DNA of 59,569 nt from UBA1757 sp963617485 (GCA_963617485.1 CAVEPA010000012.1:1-59569); one strand, 5' to 3'; shown: positions 32,733 through 42,478, numbered from the stretch's first letter. The notes: generated by a model not told the origin, from the sequence alone. A program made the numbers and translations.

Positions 32733-33215
32733 ATGTCTAAATTCGTGAACATCCTTCCTAAGCTTACGCTTTGGATTTTGATGCCGATTTCAGTTGTAGC
32801 TACTGCCCTGGTTCTTTTCGGAGGCAGCGTGGACCCGTCCGCAGAATACTTGGAACCTGTCTATACCGACGTTCTTCTGTATTGGATGGTGGTTTCTCTC
32901 GCGCTTGCACTTGTTGTAACCCTGGGTATCGCGCTGGTACAACTGATCAAAGGCTTGATAAAGAGGCCGGGAGCCGTGCTCAAATCGTTGATTTCCCCCT
33001 TGCTTCTGGTCGGTGTATTGCTGATTGGCTACTTCGGCATGAACGATGTATATTATATGTCGGCCGAAACAATGCCTACTTTTGACGGCACCATCACTCT
33101 GGGAATGAACCAATTGACGAATATGTGTCTGTTGGGTGCCTTCGTTCTGCTGGGTGTGGCTATCCTGATGATTATTTTCTCCGGCGTGTTTAAGCCGAAA
33201 GTAAAGAATAACTGA
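32733..33215 (+). CDS. Small membrane protein between exbB and exbD
   Basis: A 160-residue protein with four hydrophobic helices (near 8-29, 48-72, 88-107 and 128-150), short loops and a lysine-rich tail. I do not recognise a named family. It lies 14 nt after exbB and 2 nt before exbD, and I recall similar proteins in the same place in other Bacteroidales. It may be an accessory part of the energy-coupling motor; that is inferred only from position. Confidence 0.75.
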   Translation: MSKFVNILPKLTLWILMPISVVATALVLFGGSVDPSAEYLEPVYTDVLLYWMVVSLALALVVTLGIALVQLIKGLIKRPGAVLKSLISPLLLVGVLLIGYFGMNDVYYMSAETMPTFDGTITLGMNQLTNMCLLGAFVLLGVAILMIIFSGVFKPKVKNN

Positions 33216-33217
33216 TA

Positions 33218-33778
33218 ATGGCCAAGAAATTACCACAACCGAACACTAGTTCTACGGCGGACATTGCGTTTCTGCTGTTGATCTTCTTCCTGCTGACCAC
33301 TACGATGGATACCGATACGGGTATTACCCGCCGTCTGCCTCCGCCAGTAGATTCAGATGTGGAACAGAAGGTTGAGGAACGCAACACGCTGGTTGTATTG
33401 GTAAGCTACGACAACCGTATCATGTGCGAAGGGGAGGAAATCCAGTTGAGCGAACTTAAGGACATTGCCAAGGAGTTTATCGAGAACCCCAACAATAGCC
33501 CCCGTTTGCCCAAAAAAGTACCTGTTACGATTGAATTCTTGGGTGATTGTGAGATTACCAAACCTCATGTTATCTCACTCCAGAACGACCGTGCAACCAA
33601 ATACTGGCGCTATATGGACGTGCAGAACGAGTTGATTGCCGCTTACAACGAGCTGCGTGACGAATTGGCGTTGCGCGAGTTCGGCAAGCATTACGACGAC
33701 CTTGACGAGCCTCATCAGAAGGCTGTTGCTGCCTACTATCCTCAGAAGATTTCTGAAGCCGAACCTAAGACTTATTAA
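33218..33778 (+). CDS. ExbD/TolR family biopolymer transport protein (first copy)
   Basis: A 186-residue protein with a cytoplasmic start (MAKKLPQPNTSSTADIAF) and one membrane helix (FLLLIFFLLTTTMDTDTGI near 18-36). The periplasmic part includes LPPPVDSDVEQKVEERNTLVVLV, typical of ExbD. The channel Asp is in STADIAF just before the membrane helix. A C-terminal extension (residues about 130-186) is longer than in the second copy. Both ExbD genes follow exbB and probably form one motor with different plug subunits. Confidence 0.9.
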   Translation: MAKKLPQPNTSSTADIAFLLLIFFLLTTTMDTDTGITRRLPPPVDSDVEQKVEERNTLVVLVSYDNRIMCEGEEIQLSELKDIAKEFIENPNNSPRLPKKVPVTIEFLGDCEITKPHVISLQNDRATKYWRYMDVQNELIAAYNELRDELALREFGKHYDDLDEPHQKAVAAYYPQKISEAEPKTY

Positions 33779-33786
33779 TATTTGCT

Positions 33787-34269
33787 ATGAGTAAATTCAG
33801 AAAAAAAGAGAAAGCTGATGTCGGCGATCTTAATATGTCGTCTATGTCGGATATCGTTTTCATGTTCCTGTTCTTCTTTATGTCGGTAACGACCATGAAG
33901 GAAGTGGACTTGAAGGTGGAAGTGAAGGTTCCTCAAGCTACAGAACTTACCAAGCTGGAAAAGAAGTCTTTGGTGACGTATATATACATTGGTAAACCTA
34001 ACCGTCAGAACCGTGCCCGTATGGGTTCGGAAACCCGTATTCAGCTGAACGACAGATTTGCCGAAGTGGACGAAATCCAGGATTACATTGCCCAGGAAAA
34101 GGGTAGTATGAAAGAAGAGGACCAGCCCTATATGACTGTTTCTTTGAAGATTGACAGCGAGACCTCTATGGGTATCGTCAACGATGTGAAACAAGCACTG
34201 CGTAAGGCTTATGCGTTGAAGATAAATTATTCGGCCGGTCGCCGCGATAATTCATCGCAGATGCGCTAA
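33787..34269 (+). CDS. ExbD/TolR family biopolymer transport protein (second copy)
   Basis: A 160-residue paralogue starting MSKFRKKEKADVGDLNMSSMSDIVFMFLFFFMSVTTM, with a membrane helix near 23-38 and the conserved Asp in SMSDIVF. The periplasmic part carries TYIYIGKPNRQNRARMG and VKQALRKAYALKINYSAGRR. Two different ExbD subunits are common in Bacteroidetes. Transcription ends at the hairpin 34290-34319, about 20 nt downstream. Confidence 0.9.
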   Translation: MSKFRKKEKADVGDLNMSSMSDIVFMFLFFFMSVTTMKEVDLKVEVKVPQATELTKLEKKSLVTYIYIGKPNRQNRARMGSETRIQLNDRFAEVDEIQDYIAQEKGSMKEEDQPYMTVSLKIDSETSMGIVNDVKQALRKAYALKINYSAGRRDNSSQMR

Positions 34270-34289
34270 GTTTCTATATGGATACAGAG

Positions 34290-34319
34290 AATCGTGATAG
34301 TCTTATGGCTATCACGATT
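34290..34319 (+). terminator. Terminator after the exbB-exbD operon
   Basis: Perfect 11-bp arms (AATCGTGATAG and its reverse complement) with an 8-nt loop, followed by a T run. The next gene starts 17 nt later, so its promoter must lie within or before this hairpin. Confidence 0.85.
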
Positions 34320-34336
34320 TTTGTACGTTTCTAAGT

Positions 34337-36313
34337 ATGGTTTCGGTAGAGAATATTGTGGTTGAATTCGGGGGATACTGTCTTTTGGACGGAATCTCCT
34401 TTGTCGTTAACAAGCGTGACCGTATAGCACTTACTGGCCGCAATGGTGCGGGCAAGTCTACCTTGCTTAAAATTATCGCCGGCCTACAGATGCCGACATC
34501 TGGACAAGTCTCTGTGCCTAAGGAATTTACCATCGGCTATCTGCCTCAGGTGCTACACACGGTAGATACTTGCAGCTTGCAAGAAGAAACAGCCAAGGCT
34601 TTCGACCATATCTTTGCCTTGCAGGCCGAAACAGAAGCCCTGCAAAACCAAATAGCCGAACGTACTGACTACGAGTCGGCGTCTTACCAGCAATTGATAG
34701 AACGCCTGAATCATAATAACGACCTGCTTGTAATGTCGGGCGTGTACCAATACCAGTCGGAGATTGAAAAGACGCTACTGGGGCTGGGCTTCAAGCGAGA
34801 AGATTTCGACCGTCCCACCAGTGAGTTCAGCGGTGGTTGGCGTATGCGCATCGAATTGGCCAAAGTGCTCTTGCGTCGTCCCGACCTAATCCTGCTCGAC
34901 GAGCCTACCAACCACTTGGACATCGAGTCGATACAGTGGCTGGAAACTTTCCTGCTGCAGCAGTCTAAAGCGGTGTTGCTGGTGTCGCACGACCGGGCCT
35001 TTCTTGACAATGTTACCACGCGCACCATCGAGATTTCGCTGGGTAGGATTTACGATTATAAAGTGCCTTATACTCAATTTCTTGAGCTGCGCAAAGAAAG
35101 GCGTGAGCAACAGCTTAGGAGTTACGAAAACCAGCAGAAGATGATACAGGATACGGAAGCTTTCATTGAGCGTTTCCGTTACAAGGCCACCAAAGCCGTG
35201 CAGGTGCAGTCGCGTATCAAACAACTGGAGAAGATAGACCGTATCGAAGTGGACGAGCTCGACAACGAGGCCATGAACCTGCGTTTTCCGCCGGCACCCC
35301 ATTCGGGAGCTTATCCCCTTATCATCGAAGACTTGCGTAAAGCCTATGGCGAGCATACCGTCATTCAGCATGTCAATATGGTGATTGAACGTTCGCAGAA
35401 GGTGGCTTTCGTGGGTCGCAACGGCGAAGGTAAGTCCACCTTGGTCAAGTGTATCTTGGGCGAAGTTCCCTACGAAGGCAAATTGCAGTTGGGCCATCTG
35501 GTAAAGATTGCCTACTTTGCACAAAACCAGCCTTTGTTGCTCGATGAAAACCTCACTGTTTTCGAAACCATCGACCGGGTGGCAGTGGGGGATATCCGCA
35601 CGAAAATCCGTGACATTCTGGGTGCCTTTATGTTCGGCGGCGAGAGCATCGACAAAAAGGTGAAGGTGTTGTCGGGAGGAGAACGCAGCCGCTTGGCTAT
35701 GATACGCCTGCTGCTCAGCCCTGCCAATTTGCTTATTCTCGATGAACCCACCAACCACTTGGATATCAGGTCGAAAGATGTGCTGAAACAGGCAATCAAA
35801 GACTTTGACGGTACGGTGATAGTAGTGTCGCACGACCGCGATTTTTTGGATGGTCTGGTAGGCAAGGTCTACGAGTTTGCCGATACCAAGGTAACCGAAC
35901 ATTTGGGTGGCATCGCCGACTTTTTGCAGAAGAAGAAAATGGACAGTCTGCAGGAAATAGAGCGTCGTAAGGAGGCATCCACGGCGGTTCAAGATTCGGC
36001 TCCCGCTAAGCCGCAGACGCAAGTTCAGCCCAAGGCTCCCGTCCAAACGGGCAAACAACAATACGAGGCTCGTAAGGAAGATGCCAAGCGTCTTCGGAAA
36101 CTGCAGCAGCAACTCTCTCAATGCGAAAAAGAAGTACAGCTGTGTGAAGAGGCTTTGGCTGCAACCGCCGAACAACTGTCTACGCCTCAGGGCGCTGCGG
36201 ATGCCTCGCTGCATAATCAGTATGCCCGACAGCAGAAGGCGCTCGAGGTGGCTATGAGCTATTGGGAAGCCGCCTACGGCGAGGTGGAGGCCTTTACGGC
36301 TACTAAAAATTGA
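34337..36313 (+). CDS. ABC-F family ATP-binding protein
   Basis: A 658-residue soluble protein with two ATP-binding cassettes. First cassette: Walker A GRNGAGKSTLL near 34-44, signature FSGGWRMRIELAK near 160-172, Walker B LDEPTNHLDI near 184-193. Second: GRNGEGKSTLVKC near 358-370, LSGGERSRLAMIRLL near 443-457, DEPTNHLDI near 469-477. An interdomain linker near 240-310 and a C-terminal coiled coil (about 545-645) match the Uup/EttA-like ABC-F group acting on ribosomes or DNA junctions. No membrane partner is present. Which subgroup it belongs to is not certain. Confidence 0.92.
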   Translation: MVSVENIVVEFGGYCLLDGISFVVNKRDRIALTGRNGAGKSTLLKIIAGLQMPTSGQVSVPKEFTIGYLPQVLHTVDTCSLQEETAKAFDHIFALQAETEALQNQIAERTDYESASYQQLIERLNHNNDLLVMSGVYQYQSEIEKTLLGLGFKREDFDRPTSEFSGGWRMRIELAKVLLRRPDLILLDEPTNHLDIESIQWLETFLLQQSKAVLLVSHDRAFLDNVTTRTIEISLGRIYDYKVPYTQFLELRKERREQQLRSYENQQKMIQDTEAFIERFRYKATKAVQVQSRIKQLEKIDRIEVDELDNEAMNLRFPPAPHSGAYPLIIEDLRKAYGEHTVIQHVNMVIERSQKVAFVGRNGEGKSTLVKCILGEVPYEGKLQLGHLVKIAYFAQNQPLLLDENLTVFETIDRVAVGDIRTKIRDILGAFMFGGESIDKKVKVLSGGERSRLAMIRLLLSPANLLILDEPTNHLDIRSKDVLKQAIKDFDGTVIVVSHDRDFLDGLVGKVYEFADTKVTEHLGGIADFLQKKKMDSLQEIERRKEASTAVQDSAPAKPQTQVQPKAPVQTGKQQYEARKEDAKRLRKLQQQLSQCEKEVQLCEEALAATAEQLSTPQGAADASLHNQYARQQKALEVAMSYWEAAYGEVEAFTATKN

Positions 36314-36350
36314 AACAGATTACTAAGACAACAAACATAACATTTATAGT

Positions 36351-38378
36351 ATGAAACGTTTTGCAATGATTGTTATGATGGCCCTTGTGTTGGCATCATG
36401 CAATGAAAAAATGTCACCCGTTATGGTGGATGGATTACAATTCAGTTATTTGGACGAGAACATTGATCCGAAACAAGATTTTTATCAGTATGCCAATGGT
36501 GGTTGGATGGCCAACAACCCTCTGCCTGCCGCTTATGCCCGTTATGGCAGTTTCGACATGCTGGCTGCCAAAGTGCAGGAACAATTGAAAGAATTGGTAG
36601 ACTCCCTCTCGCTGCAGCAATGCGCAGTAGGCACTGCCGAACAGAAGATAGCCGACCTCTACCGTCTGAGCATGGACAGTGTCCGTCTGAACAAGGAAGG
36701 CAATGCGCCCATTCAAGACGAACTGAACAGTATCAAGGCCTTGAGCGGCAAGCCTCAGGTAATCGAAACGATGGCCCAGTTGAACCGCGAAGGCATTTGG
36801 CCCTTCTTCGCCCTATACGTGTCGGCTGATGACATGAATTCATCGATGAATATGCTGCACAGCTATCAGGCTGGTATCGGCATGAGCGACCGCGACTATT
36901 ATCTGAAGACGGATGCCCGCAGCAAACAGCTTAGGGAAAAATACCAGCAGTTCGTTGCCAAGATGTTCGTTTTTGCCGGTTATAGCCAGAAAGCCGCCAA
37001 GCAGGCCGCTGCCGATGTGATGTCTATCGAGAAACCTTTGGCTCAGGCTCAGTACAGCCGTGTCGACCTGCGCGACCCCTACAAGAACTATCACAAAGTC
37101 TCTCTGTCCGAGTTGAAACAGATTGTTCCCAACTTCGACTGGGACTCGTATTTCAAGGCTTTGGGCTTGAATGTCACCGAGTTGAACCTGGCTCAAGAGA
37201 GCTTTATGAAAGAGATGGCCAAGGTGTTTGAAAACAGCAGCCTGTCGGCCGTCAAGAATTATTTGGCATGGAATGTCATCAACAATGCCGCCGGTGTTTT
37301 GAGCGACGATTTCCAACAGACCAACTTCGATTTCTACGGCAAGACGCTTTCGGGCCGTCAAGAACAGCAGCCTCGTTGGAAGCGTAGCGTCAGCATGCTT
37401 GACGGTACGGTGGGTCACGCACTGGGTCAGGCTTACGTGAACAAGTATTTCCCCGCCGCAGCCAAAGAAAGAATGGTGGAACTGGTGGCCAATCTGCAGA
37501 AGAGTCTGGGTCAGCGCATCGACCGTCTCGATTGGATGAGCGCTGAAACCAAGCAGAAAGCTCAGGAAAAGCTCGCCTGCTTCCATGTGAAGATTGCCTA
37601 TCCCGACCAGTGGAAAGACTACAGCGCTTTGCAGATAGATCCGGCCAAGTCGCTGCTCGACAATATGTATGCCGTGGCCCGCTTCTCTTTCGATGAAGAT
37701 ATGGCCAAGCTGGGCAAGCCCGTCGACCGTGACGAATGGCTGATGACACCCCAGACGGTGAACGCCTACTACAATCCCACTACCAACGAAATCTGCTTCC
37801 CTGCCGGTATTCTGCAACCGCCTTTCTTCTTCCAGGAAGGTGATGATGCTGTCAACTACGGAGCCATCGGTGTGGTTATCGGCCACGAAATGACCCACGG
37901 TTTCGACGATCAGGGTTGCCAGTACGACAAGGACGGCAATCTGTCCAACTGGTGGACCGAGAGCGATGCCGAACAGTTCGCTGCCCGCACCAAAGTACTC
38001 GAAGAGTATTTCAACCATATCGAGGTGGCTCCCGGTGTTTATGCCAACGGTGCCTTCACGTTGGGTGAGAACATTGCCGACCACGGTGGTCTGCAAGTGT
38101 CGTTCAACGCTTTCAAGCAAACCCTCCAGGGCCGTAAGAACATTGCCGTTGACGGTGTTCCCGCCGACCAGCGATTCTTTATCGCCTATGCACACGTTTG
38201 GGCCAACAATATCCGTCCGCAGGAAATTTTGCGCCGCACTGCCGAAGACCCGCACTCGTTGGGCCGCTGGCGCGTAAACGGCACCCTGCCTCATGTGTCG
38301 GCCTTTATCGATGCCTTTGGCATCCAGCCTGGTGATACGATGTATCTGTCTGAAGAAGAACGCGTTTCCATTTGGTAA
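36351..38378 (+). CDS. M13 family metallopeptidase, lipoprotein
   Basis: A 675-residue zinc peptidase of the neprilysin/PepO group. The signal MKRFAMIVMMALVLASC ends in a lipobox with Cys at 17, so it is probably membrane anchored and periplasmic or surface exposed. VIGHEMTHGFDDQG near 507-520 gives the HExxH zinc site, and ENIADHGG near 572 supplies the third ligand and the Asp. NAYYNPTTNEICFPAGILQPP near 466-486 is the substrate-binding Asn-Ala-Tyr segment. It cuts oligopeptides. Confidence 0.94.
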   Translation: MKRFAMIVMMALVLASCNEKMSPVMVDGLQFSYLDENIDPKQDFYQYANGGWMANNPLPAAYARYGSFDMLAAKVQEQLKELVDSLSLQQCAVGTAEQKIADLYRLSMDSVRLNKEGNAPIQDELNSIKALSGKPQVIETMAQLNREGIWPFFALYVSADDMNSSMNMLHSYQAGIGMSDRDYYLKTDARSKQLREKYQQFVAKMFVFAGYSQKAAKQAAADVMSIEKPLAQAQYSRVDLRDPYKNYHKVSLSELKQIVPNFDWDSYFKALGLNVTELNLAQESFMKEMAKVFENSSLSAVKNYLAWNVINNAAGVLSDDFQQTNFDFYGKTLSGRQEQQPRWKRSVSMLDGTVGHALGQAYVNKYFPAAAKERMVELVANLQKSLGQRIDRLDWMSAETKQKAQEKLACFHVKIAYPDQWKDYSALQIDPAKSLLDNMYAVARFSFDEDMAKLGKPVDRDEWLMTPQTVNAYYNPTTNEICFPAGILQPPFFFQEGDDAVNYGAIGVVIGHEMTHGFDDQGCQYDKDGNLSNWWTESDAEQFAARTKVLEEYFNHIEVAPGVYANGAFTLGENIADHGGLQVSFNAFKQTLQGRKNIAVDGVPADQRFFIAYAHVWANNIRPQEILRRTAEDPHSLGRWRVNGTLPHVSAFIDAFGIQPGDTMYLSEEERVSIW

Positions 38379-38379
38379 C

Positions 38380-39636
38380 ATGGCACTTATTGACGAGGTT
38401 AAAAGTATCTCCATCAAGGATTACAGCTACGATTTACCGGAAACTCGCATAGCGAAGTTTCCGGTAAATCCTCGCGATACGTCCAAACTGTTGCTCTACC
38501 GCGACGGTCGGATAAGCAGCGACATCTTCCGCAATCTGCCCGACTATCTGCCCGAGCATTCGCTGCTGATTTATAACAATACCAGGGTAATCCGCGCGCG
38601 CTTGTTTTTCCATAAGGAGACGGGAGCGCAGATAGAGATTTTCTGTCTGGAACCGCTGACCCCTGCCGACTATGCGCAGAATTTCCAGGCGCAGGGTTCA
38701 TGCGAATGGCTTTGTCTGGTGGGCAATCTCAAGAAATGGAAGGGTGGTAGCTTGAGCCGTAGCCTCACAGTGGAGGATCAGGAAGTGGTCTTCTCGGCCG
38801 AATGTTTGGGCCAGCACGACAAGGCGCAACGCATCCGTTTTTCGTGGACACCGGCACAAGTGGCTTTCGGCGATTTGCTGGAAGCAGCCGGACAGATACC
38901 CATTCCTCCTTACCTCAACCGCGAAAGCCAGCAGAGCGACGAGCAATCGTACCAAACAGTGTATTCGCGCATTGAGGGTTCGGTGGCTGCTCCTACGGCC
39001 GGCCTGCACTTTACGCCCGAAGTGTTGCAAAACATCGACAACCGACATATTGGCCGCCGCGAAGTGACACTACATGTGAGCGCCTCTACCTTTCAGCCTG
39101 TTAAATCGGAACAGATGGACGGACATCCCATGCATTTGGAATTTATCTCGGTGGAAGCAGCTCTTATTCAGGAGCTTATCGACTGCGAAGAAAGGGTGAC
39201 TGCGGTTGGAACTACCTCTGTTCGCACATTGGAAAGCCTCTATTGGTTTGGCGTGCATTGTTTGGAACAGCCCGAAGCGCCCGAAGCCTGGACGCTAGAT
39301 CAATGGTATCCCTATCAGCCGCACAAAAATTACAGTACCCCCGATGCATTGCGTGCGTTGCTGGCCTATTTGCGGGCTAATGGCGAAGAGGTCTTTACGG
39401 CTGCCACCCGTTTGCTCATCGCACCCGGTTACCGCTTTAAAGTGGTCAGCGACATCATCACCAATTTCCATCAGCCGCAGAGTACTTTGCTACTTTTGGT
39501 GTCGGCTTATGTGGGACAGGATTGGCGTAAGATTTACGACTATGCGCTGGCCAATGATTTCCGTTTCTTGAGCTATGGCGACAGTTCGCTCTTGCAATGC
39601 CGCCAGCCGCAAGTGACGCAATCCGGTCCGGCCTAA
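38380..39636 (+). CDS. QueA-like S-adenosylmethionine:tRNA ribosyltransferase-isomerase
   Basis: A 418-residue protein with all main QueA segments: LPETRIAKFPVNPRDTSKLL near 19-38, NNTRVIRARL near 65, TAGLHFTPE near 206, VTLHVSASTFQPVK near 229-242, TSVRTLESL near 281 and TNFHQPQSTLLLLVSAYV near 361-378. QueA builds the epoxyqueuosine of tRNA. The protein is about 60 residues longer than the usual enzyme, with extra residues near 130-160 and 300-325. It may be the longer Bacteroidales paralogue whose substrate is not settled. The ATG at 38380 follows the peptidase stop by 1 nt; longer starts overlap it. Confidence 0.85.
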   Translation: MALIDEVKSISIKDYSYDLPETRIAKFPVNPRDTSKLLLYRDGRISSDIFRNLPDYLPEHSLLIYNNTRVIRARLFFHKETGAQIEIFCLEPLTPADYAQNFQAQGSCEWLCLVGNLKKWKGGSLSRSLTVEDQEVVFSAECLGQHDKAQRIRFSWTPAQVAFGDLLEAAGQIPIPPYLNRESQQSDEQSYQTVYSRIEGSVAAPTAGLHFTPEVLQNIDNRHIGRREVTLHVSASTFQPVKSEQMDGHPMHLEFISVEAALIQELIDCEERVTAVGTTSVRTLESLYWFGVHCLEQPEAPEAWTLDQWYPYQPHKNYSTPDALRALLAYLRANGEEVFTAATRLLIAPGYRFKVVSDIITNFHQPQSTLLLLVSAYVGQDWRKIYDYALANDFRFLSYGDSSLLQCRQPQVTQSGPA

Positions 39637-39671
39637 GGCAATAAATAGCATCAAACTTCGTTTAGTTCTAT

Positions 39672-41651
39672 ATGAAAGCCGCTTCAAGAACCATAATCGG
39701 CCTTGCTTTGTTGCTTGCTTTGTCTTCCTGCTCGGTTATGCGCGATGTCAGGAAGGCCGACAAACATTATGGCTACGGCGAATATGTGGAAGCGGCCAAG
39801 ATTTATGCCAAGGCTTACCGCCGCATCGATTCCAAGAAGAAAGATCTGCGTGCCCGCGTGGCCTTCCGTCAGGGTGAGTGCTACCGCATCAGCAACCAGT
39901 CGGTGAAGGCCGAGAACGCTTATGCCAAGGCCATCCGCTATCATTACGACAACGATACGGTATACTTGCAATACGCCGCTATGCTGCACAAAAATGCCAA
40001 GTACAAGGCAGCCATTGTCAATTACGACCGCTATTTGGAGAACCATCCCGACGATGTGCTGGCGCTGAACGGCCTGTTTGCCTGTACGCAGATAGAGCAG
40101 TGGCGCGAGCAGGCCAAGCCCTATACGGTAAAGAAATCGACACGGCTCAATCTGAAGCGCGGCAACTTTGCGCCCATACTGATACCCAGCGAATATCATA
40201 CGCTCATTTTCTCCTCTTCGGCCAACCTTAAGGAAGGTGCCAAACCCAGTAAGATTACCGGCTTGCCCGAGAACGACTTCTACATAACGCAGCTCGACCA
40301 GTCGGGCCAATGGGAGAAGCCCCTGGCAGTGGACGGCCCCATCAACAGTGAGTTCGACGAAGGCGTGGGCTGTTTCAACGATATCGGCTCTACCCTTTAC
40401 TTTACGCGCTGCGTCACCAAGGCTACTGAAGAAGGCGGACAGTCGAAGGCGGCCATCTACCGTTCCACTCGTTCGGGCGAACAATGGAGCGAGCCCGTGC
40501 TGATGGAAGTCTATCGCGATACGGCCTATATTTACGCCCATCCGGCTTTGTCCAACGATGGCCGTTACCTGTATTTCGTCAGCGATATGAAGGGCGGTTA
40601 CGGCGGTAAGGACATCTGGCGGGTCGAGATGATGGACAATGTGTTCGGACCGCCCGAGAATATGGGTCCTGAAATCAATACGCCCGGCGACGAGATGTTT
40701 CCCTATTTTCGTGTGAACGGCGAGTTCTATTTTTCTTCGAACGGCCATCCCGGGCTAGGTGGACTGGATATTTTCAAGGCTGTGTATCAGGAGCAAGACT
40801 CCATTTGGAAAGTGGAGAACGTGATGGCGCTCAACTCCAATGCCGACGATTTTGGCATCAGCTTTTTCGGCAAGGAAGAACGTGGGCTGTTTTCGTCCAA
40901 CCGCAAGGAAGCCAAAAGCATCGACAAAATCTACGAGTTCGGTGAGCCCAAGCGCCTGGTGCAGGTGAGCGGCCTGGTGAAAGACCGCAACGGCGAGCCC
41001 ATCCCCGATGCCACCATTCGCATTGTCAACGACAAAGGTACCAACACCAAGATTCGTTCGCACAAGGACGGCACTTACGCTTACCAGATAGAAAAATCGG
41101 CGCAATACGTTATGCTGGGCACTTCGCGAGGCTATCTGAACTATTCCAACCAGTTCTATTCCAAGGATAAAGACACATCTTACGTAAAGGATTTCGTGCT
41201 GACATCTTTGCATCTGCCTGTGCGTCTGGACAATATCTTCTTCGAATTCAACCGCTGGACCCTGATGAAGGAATCGGTGCCCGCCCTGCAGGAACTGCTC
41301 AAGCTGCTGCTGGACAACCCGCACGTCACCATCGAGATTTCGGCGCACACCGACCGTCGCGGCAAAGACGACTACAACTTAAATCTTTCGGCCAAACGCG
41401 CCCAGGCTGTGGTAGACTATCTGGTGGCCGCCGGCATAGAAAAGGAACGTCTCAGCCCCCAAGGTTATGGTAAAACCAAGCCGACCAAAGTGAGCAAGAC
41501 CTTGCAGGAGCAATATCCTTTTTTAAAAGAAGGCGATATTCTTAGTGAGGAATATATAGAAAAATTATCTTTGCAACAGCAAGATATCTGCGATCAGATT
41601 AATCGTCGCTGCGAGTTCAAGGTGCTGAAAACCACCTACAAACTGTTTTAA
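39672..41651 (+). CDS. porE: Type IX secretion protein PorE-like (TPR, propeller, CRD, OmpA)
   Basis: A 659-residue lipoprotein (lipobox LALSSC, Cys near 20) with four parts in order. A TPR-like helical region covers about 25-160 (KADKHYGYGEYVEAAKIYAKAYRR). A PD40-type beta propeller covers about 170-425 (RYLYFVSDMKGGYGGKDIWRVE and similar blades). A carboxypeptidase regulatory-like domain follows near 435-510 (VSGLVKDRNGEPIPDATIRI), then a C-terminal OmpA-like peptidoglycan-binding domain (ISAHTDRRGKDDYNLNLS near 555-573). This order matches PorE of Porphyromonas gingivalis, which ties the type IX complex to the cell wall. The sequence fits well, but the family has related proteins. Confidence 0.82.
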   Translation: MKAASRTIIGLALLLALSSCSVMRDVRKADKHYGYGEYVEAAKIYAKAYRRIDSKKKDLRARVAFRQGECYRISNQSVKAENAYAKAIRYHYDNDTVYLQYAAMLHKNAKYKAAIVNYDRYLENHPDDVLALNGLFACTQIEQWREQAKPYTVKKSTRLNLKRGNFAPILIPSEYHTLIFSSSANLKEGAKPSKITGLPENDFYITQLDQSGQWEKPLAVDGPINSEFDEGVGCFNDIGSTLYFTRCVTKATEEGGQSKAAIYRSTRSGEQWSEPVLMEVYRDTAYIYAHPALSNDGRYLYFVSDMKGGYGGKDIWRVEMMDNVFGPPENMGPEINTPGDEMFPYFRVNGEFYFSSNGHPGLGGLDIFKAVYQEQDSIWKVENVMALNSNADDFGISFFGKEERGLFSSNRKEAKSIDKIYEFGEPKRLVQVSGLVKDRNGEPIPDATIRIVNDKGTNTKIRSHKDGTYAYQIEKSAQYVMLGTSRGYLNYSNQFYSKDKDTSYVKDFVLTSLHLPVRLDNIFFEFNRWTLMKESVPALQELLKLLLDNPHVTIEISAHTDRRGKDDYNLNLSAKRAQAVVDYLVAAGIEKERLSPQGYGKTKPTKVSKTLQEQYPFLKEGDILSEEYIEKLSLQQQDICDQINRRCEFKVLKTTYKLF

Positions 41652-41665
41652 AACAAAGCTGAAAC

Positions 41666-42460
41666 ATGAAACAATATTTAGACCTCTTGCAACGTGTGCT
41701 GGACGAAGGCCAAATCAAGCACGACCGTACCGGAACGGGTACCAAGAGCGTGTTCGGTCACCAGATGCGTTTCAATCTCGAAGAAGGCTTCCCTTTGCTT
41801 ACCACCAAAAAACTGCATCTGAAATCCATTATCTACGAACTGCTGTGGTTTCTCAAAGGTGACACCAATGTGCATTATCTGCAAGAAAACGGTGTGCGCA
41901 TTTGGAACGAGTGGGCCGACCCCGACGGCAGTCTGGGGCATATCTACGGCTACCAGTGGCGTTCTTGGCCCGATTACAAGGGCGGCTTTATCGACCAGAT
42001 TTCCAATGCGGTCGACGATATCAAGCACAACCCCGACTCGCGTCGTATCATTGTGAGCAGTTGGAATGTGGCCGACCTCGACAACATGAACCTGCCGCCC
42101 TGCCACGCATTCTTCCAATTCTACGTATGCAACGGCCGCCTAAGTCTGCAGCTCTACCAGCGCTCGGCCGATATTTTCTTGGGCGTTCCCTTCAACATTG
42201 CATCTTACGCGCTCTTGCTCAAGATGATGGCGCAGGTTTGCGGCCTTAAAGCCGGCGATTTTGTCCACACCTTGGGCGATGCCCATATCTACCTCAACCA
42301 TATGGAGCAAGTGCAGCTGCAACTGACCCGCGACCCGCGTCCCCTGCCCGAAATGCTGCTCAATCCCGCAGTCGACAATATTTTCGATTTCAAGTACGAA
42401 GACTTCCAGCTGGTCAATTACAATCCGCATCCCCATATTCCCGGCAAAGTGTCGGTTTAA
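41666..42460 (+). CDS. thyA: Thymidylate synthase
   Basis: A 264-residue enzyme methylating dUMP to dTMP with methylene-tetrahydrofolate. Its length equals the standard short form. LPPCHAFFQFYV near 143-154 holds the catalytic Cys, YQRSADIFLGVPFNIASYALL near 165-185 is the signature that binds dUMP, and GDAHIYLNH near 205-213 completes the site. It follows porE by 14 nt. It needs folA (23164) to recycle dihydrofolate. A strong bidirectional terminator follows at 42479. Confidence 0.97.
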   Translation: MKQYLDLLQRVLDEGQIKHDRTGTGTKSVFGHQMRFNLEEGFPLLTTKKLHLKSIIYELLWFLKGDTNVHYLQENGVRIWNEWADPDGSLGHIYGYQWRSWPDYKGGFIDQISNAVDDIKHNPDSRRIIVSSWNVADLDNMNLPPCHAFFQFYVCNGRLSLQLYQRSADIFLGVPFNIASYALLLKMMAQVCGLKAGDFVHTLGDAHIYLNHMEQVQLQLTRDPRPLPEMLLNPAVDNIFDFKYEDFQLVNYNPHPHIPGKVSV

Positions 42461-42478
42461 GCTCCAAAAACGGGAAAC

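Noticed and set aside
34886..36214. A 442-codon minus-strand frame opposite the ABC-F gene
   Set aside because: Antisense shadow with no recognisable domain.
36840..38417. A 525-codon minus-strand frame opposite the M13 peptidase
   Set aside because: Antisense shadow; the plus-strand gene has the complete zinc site.
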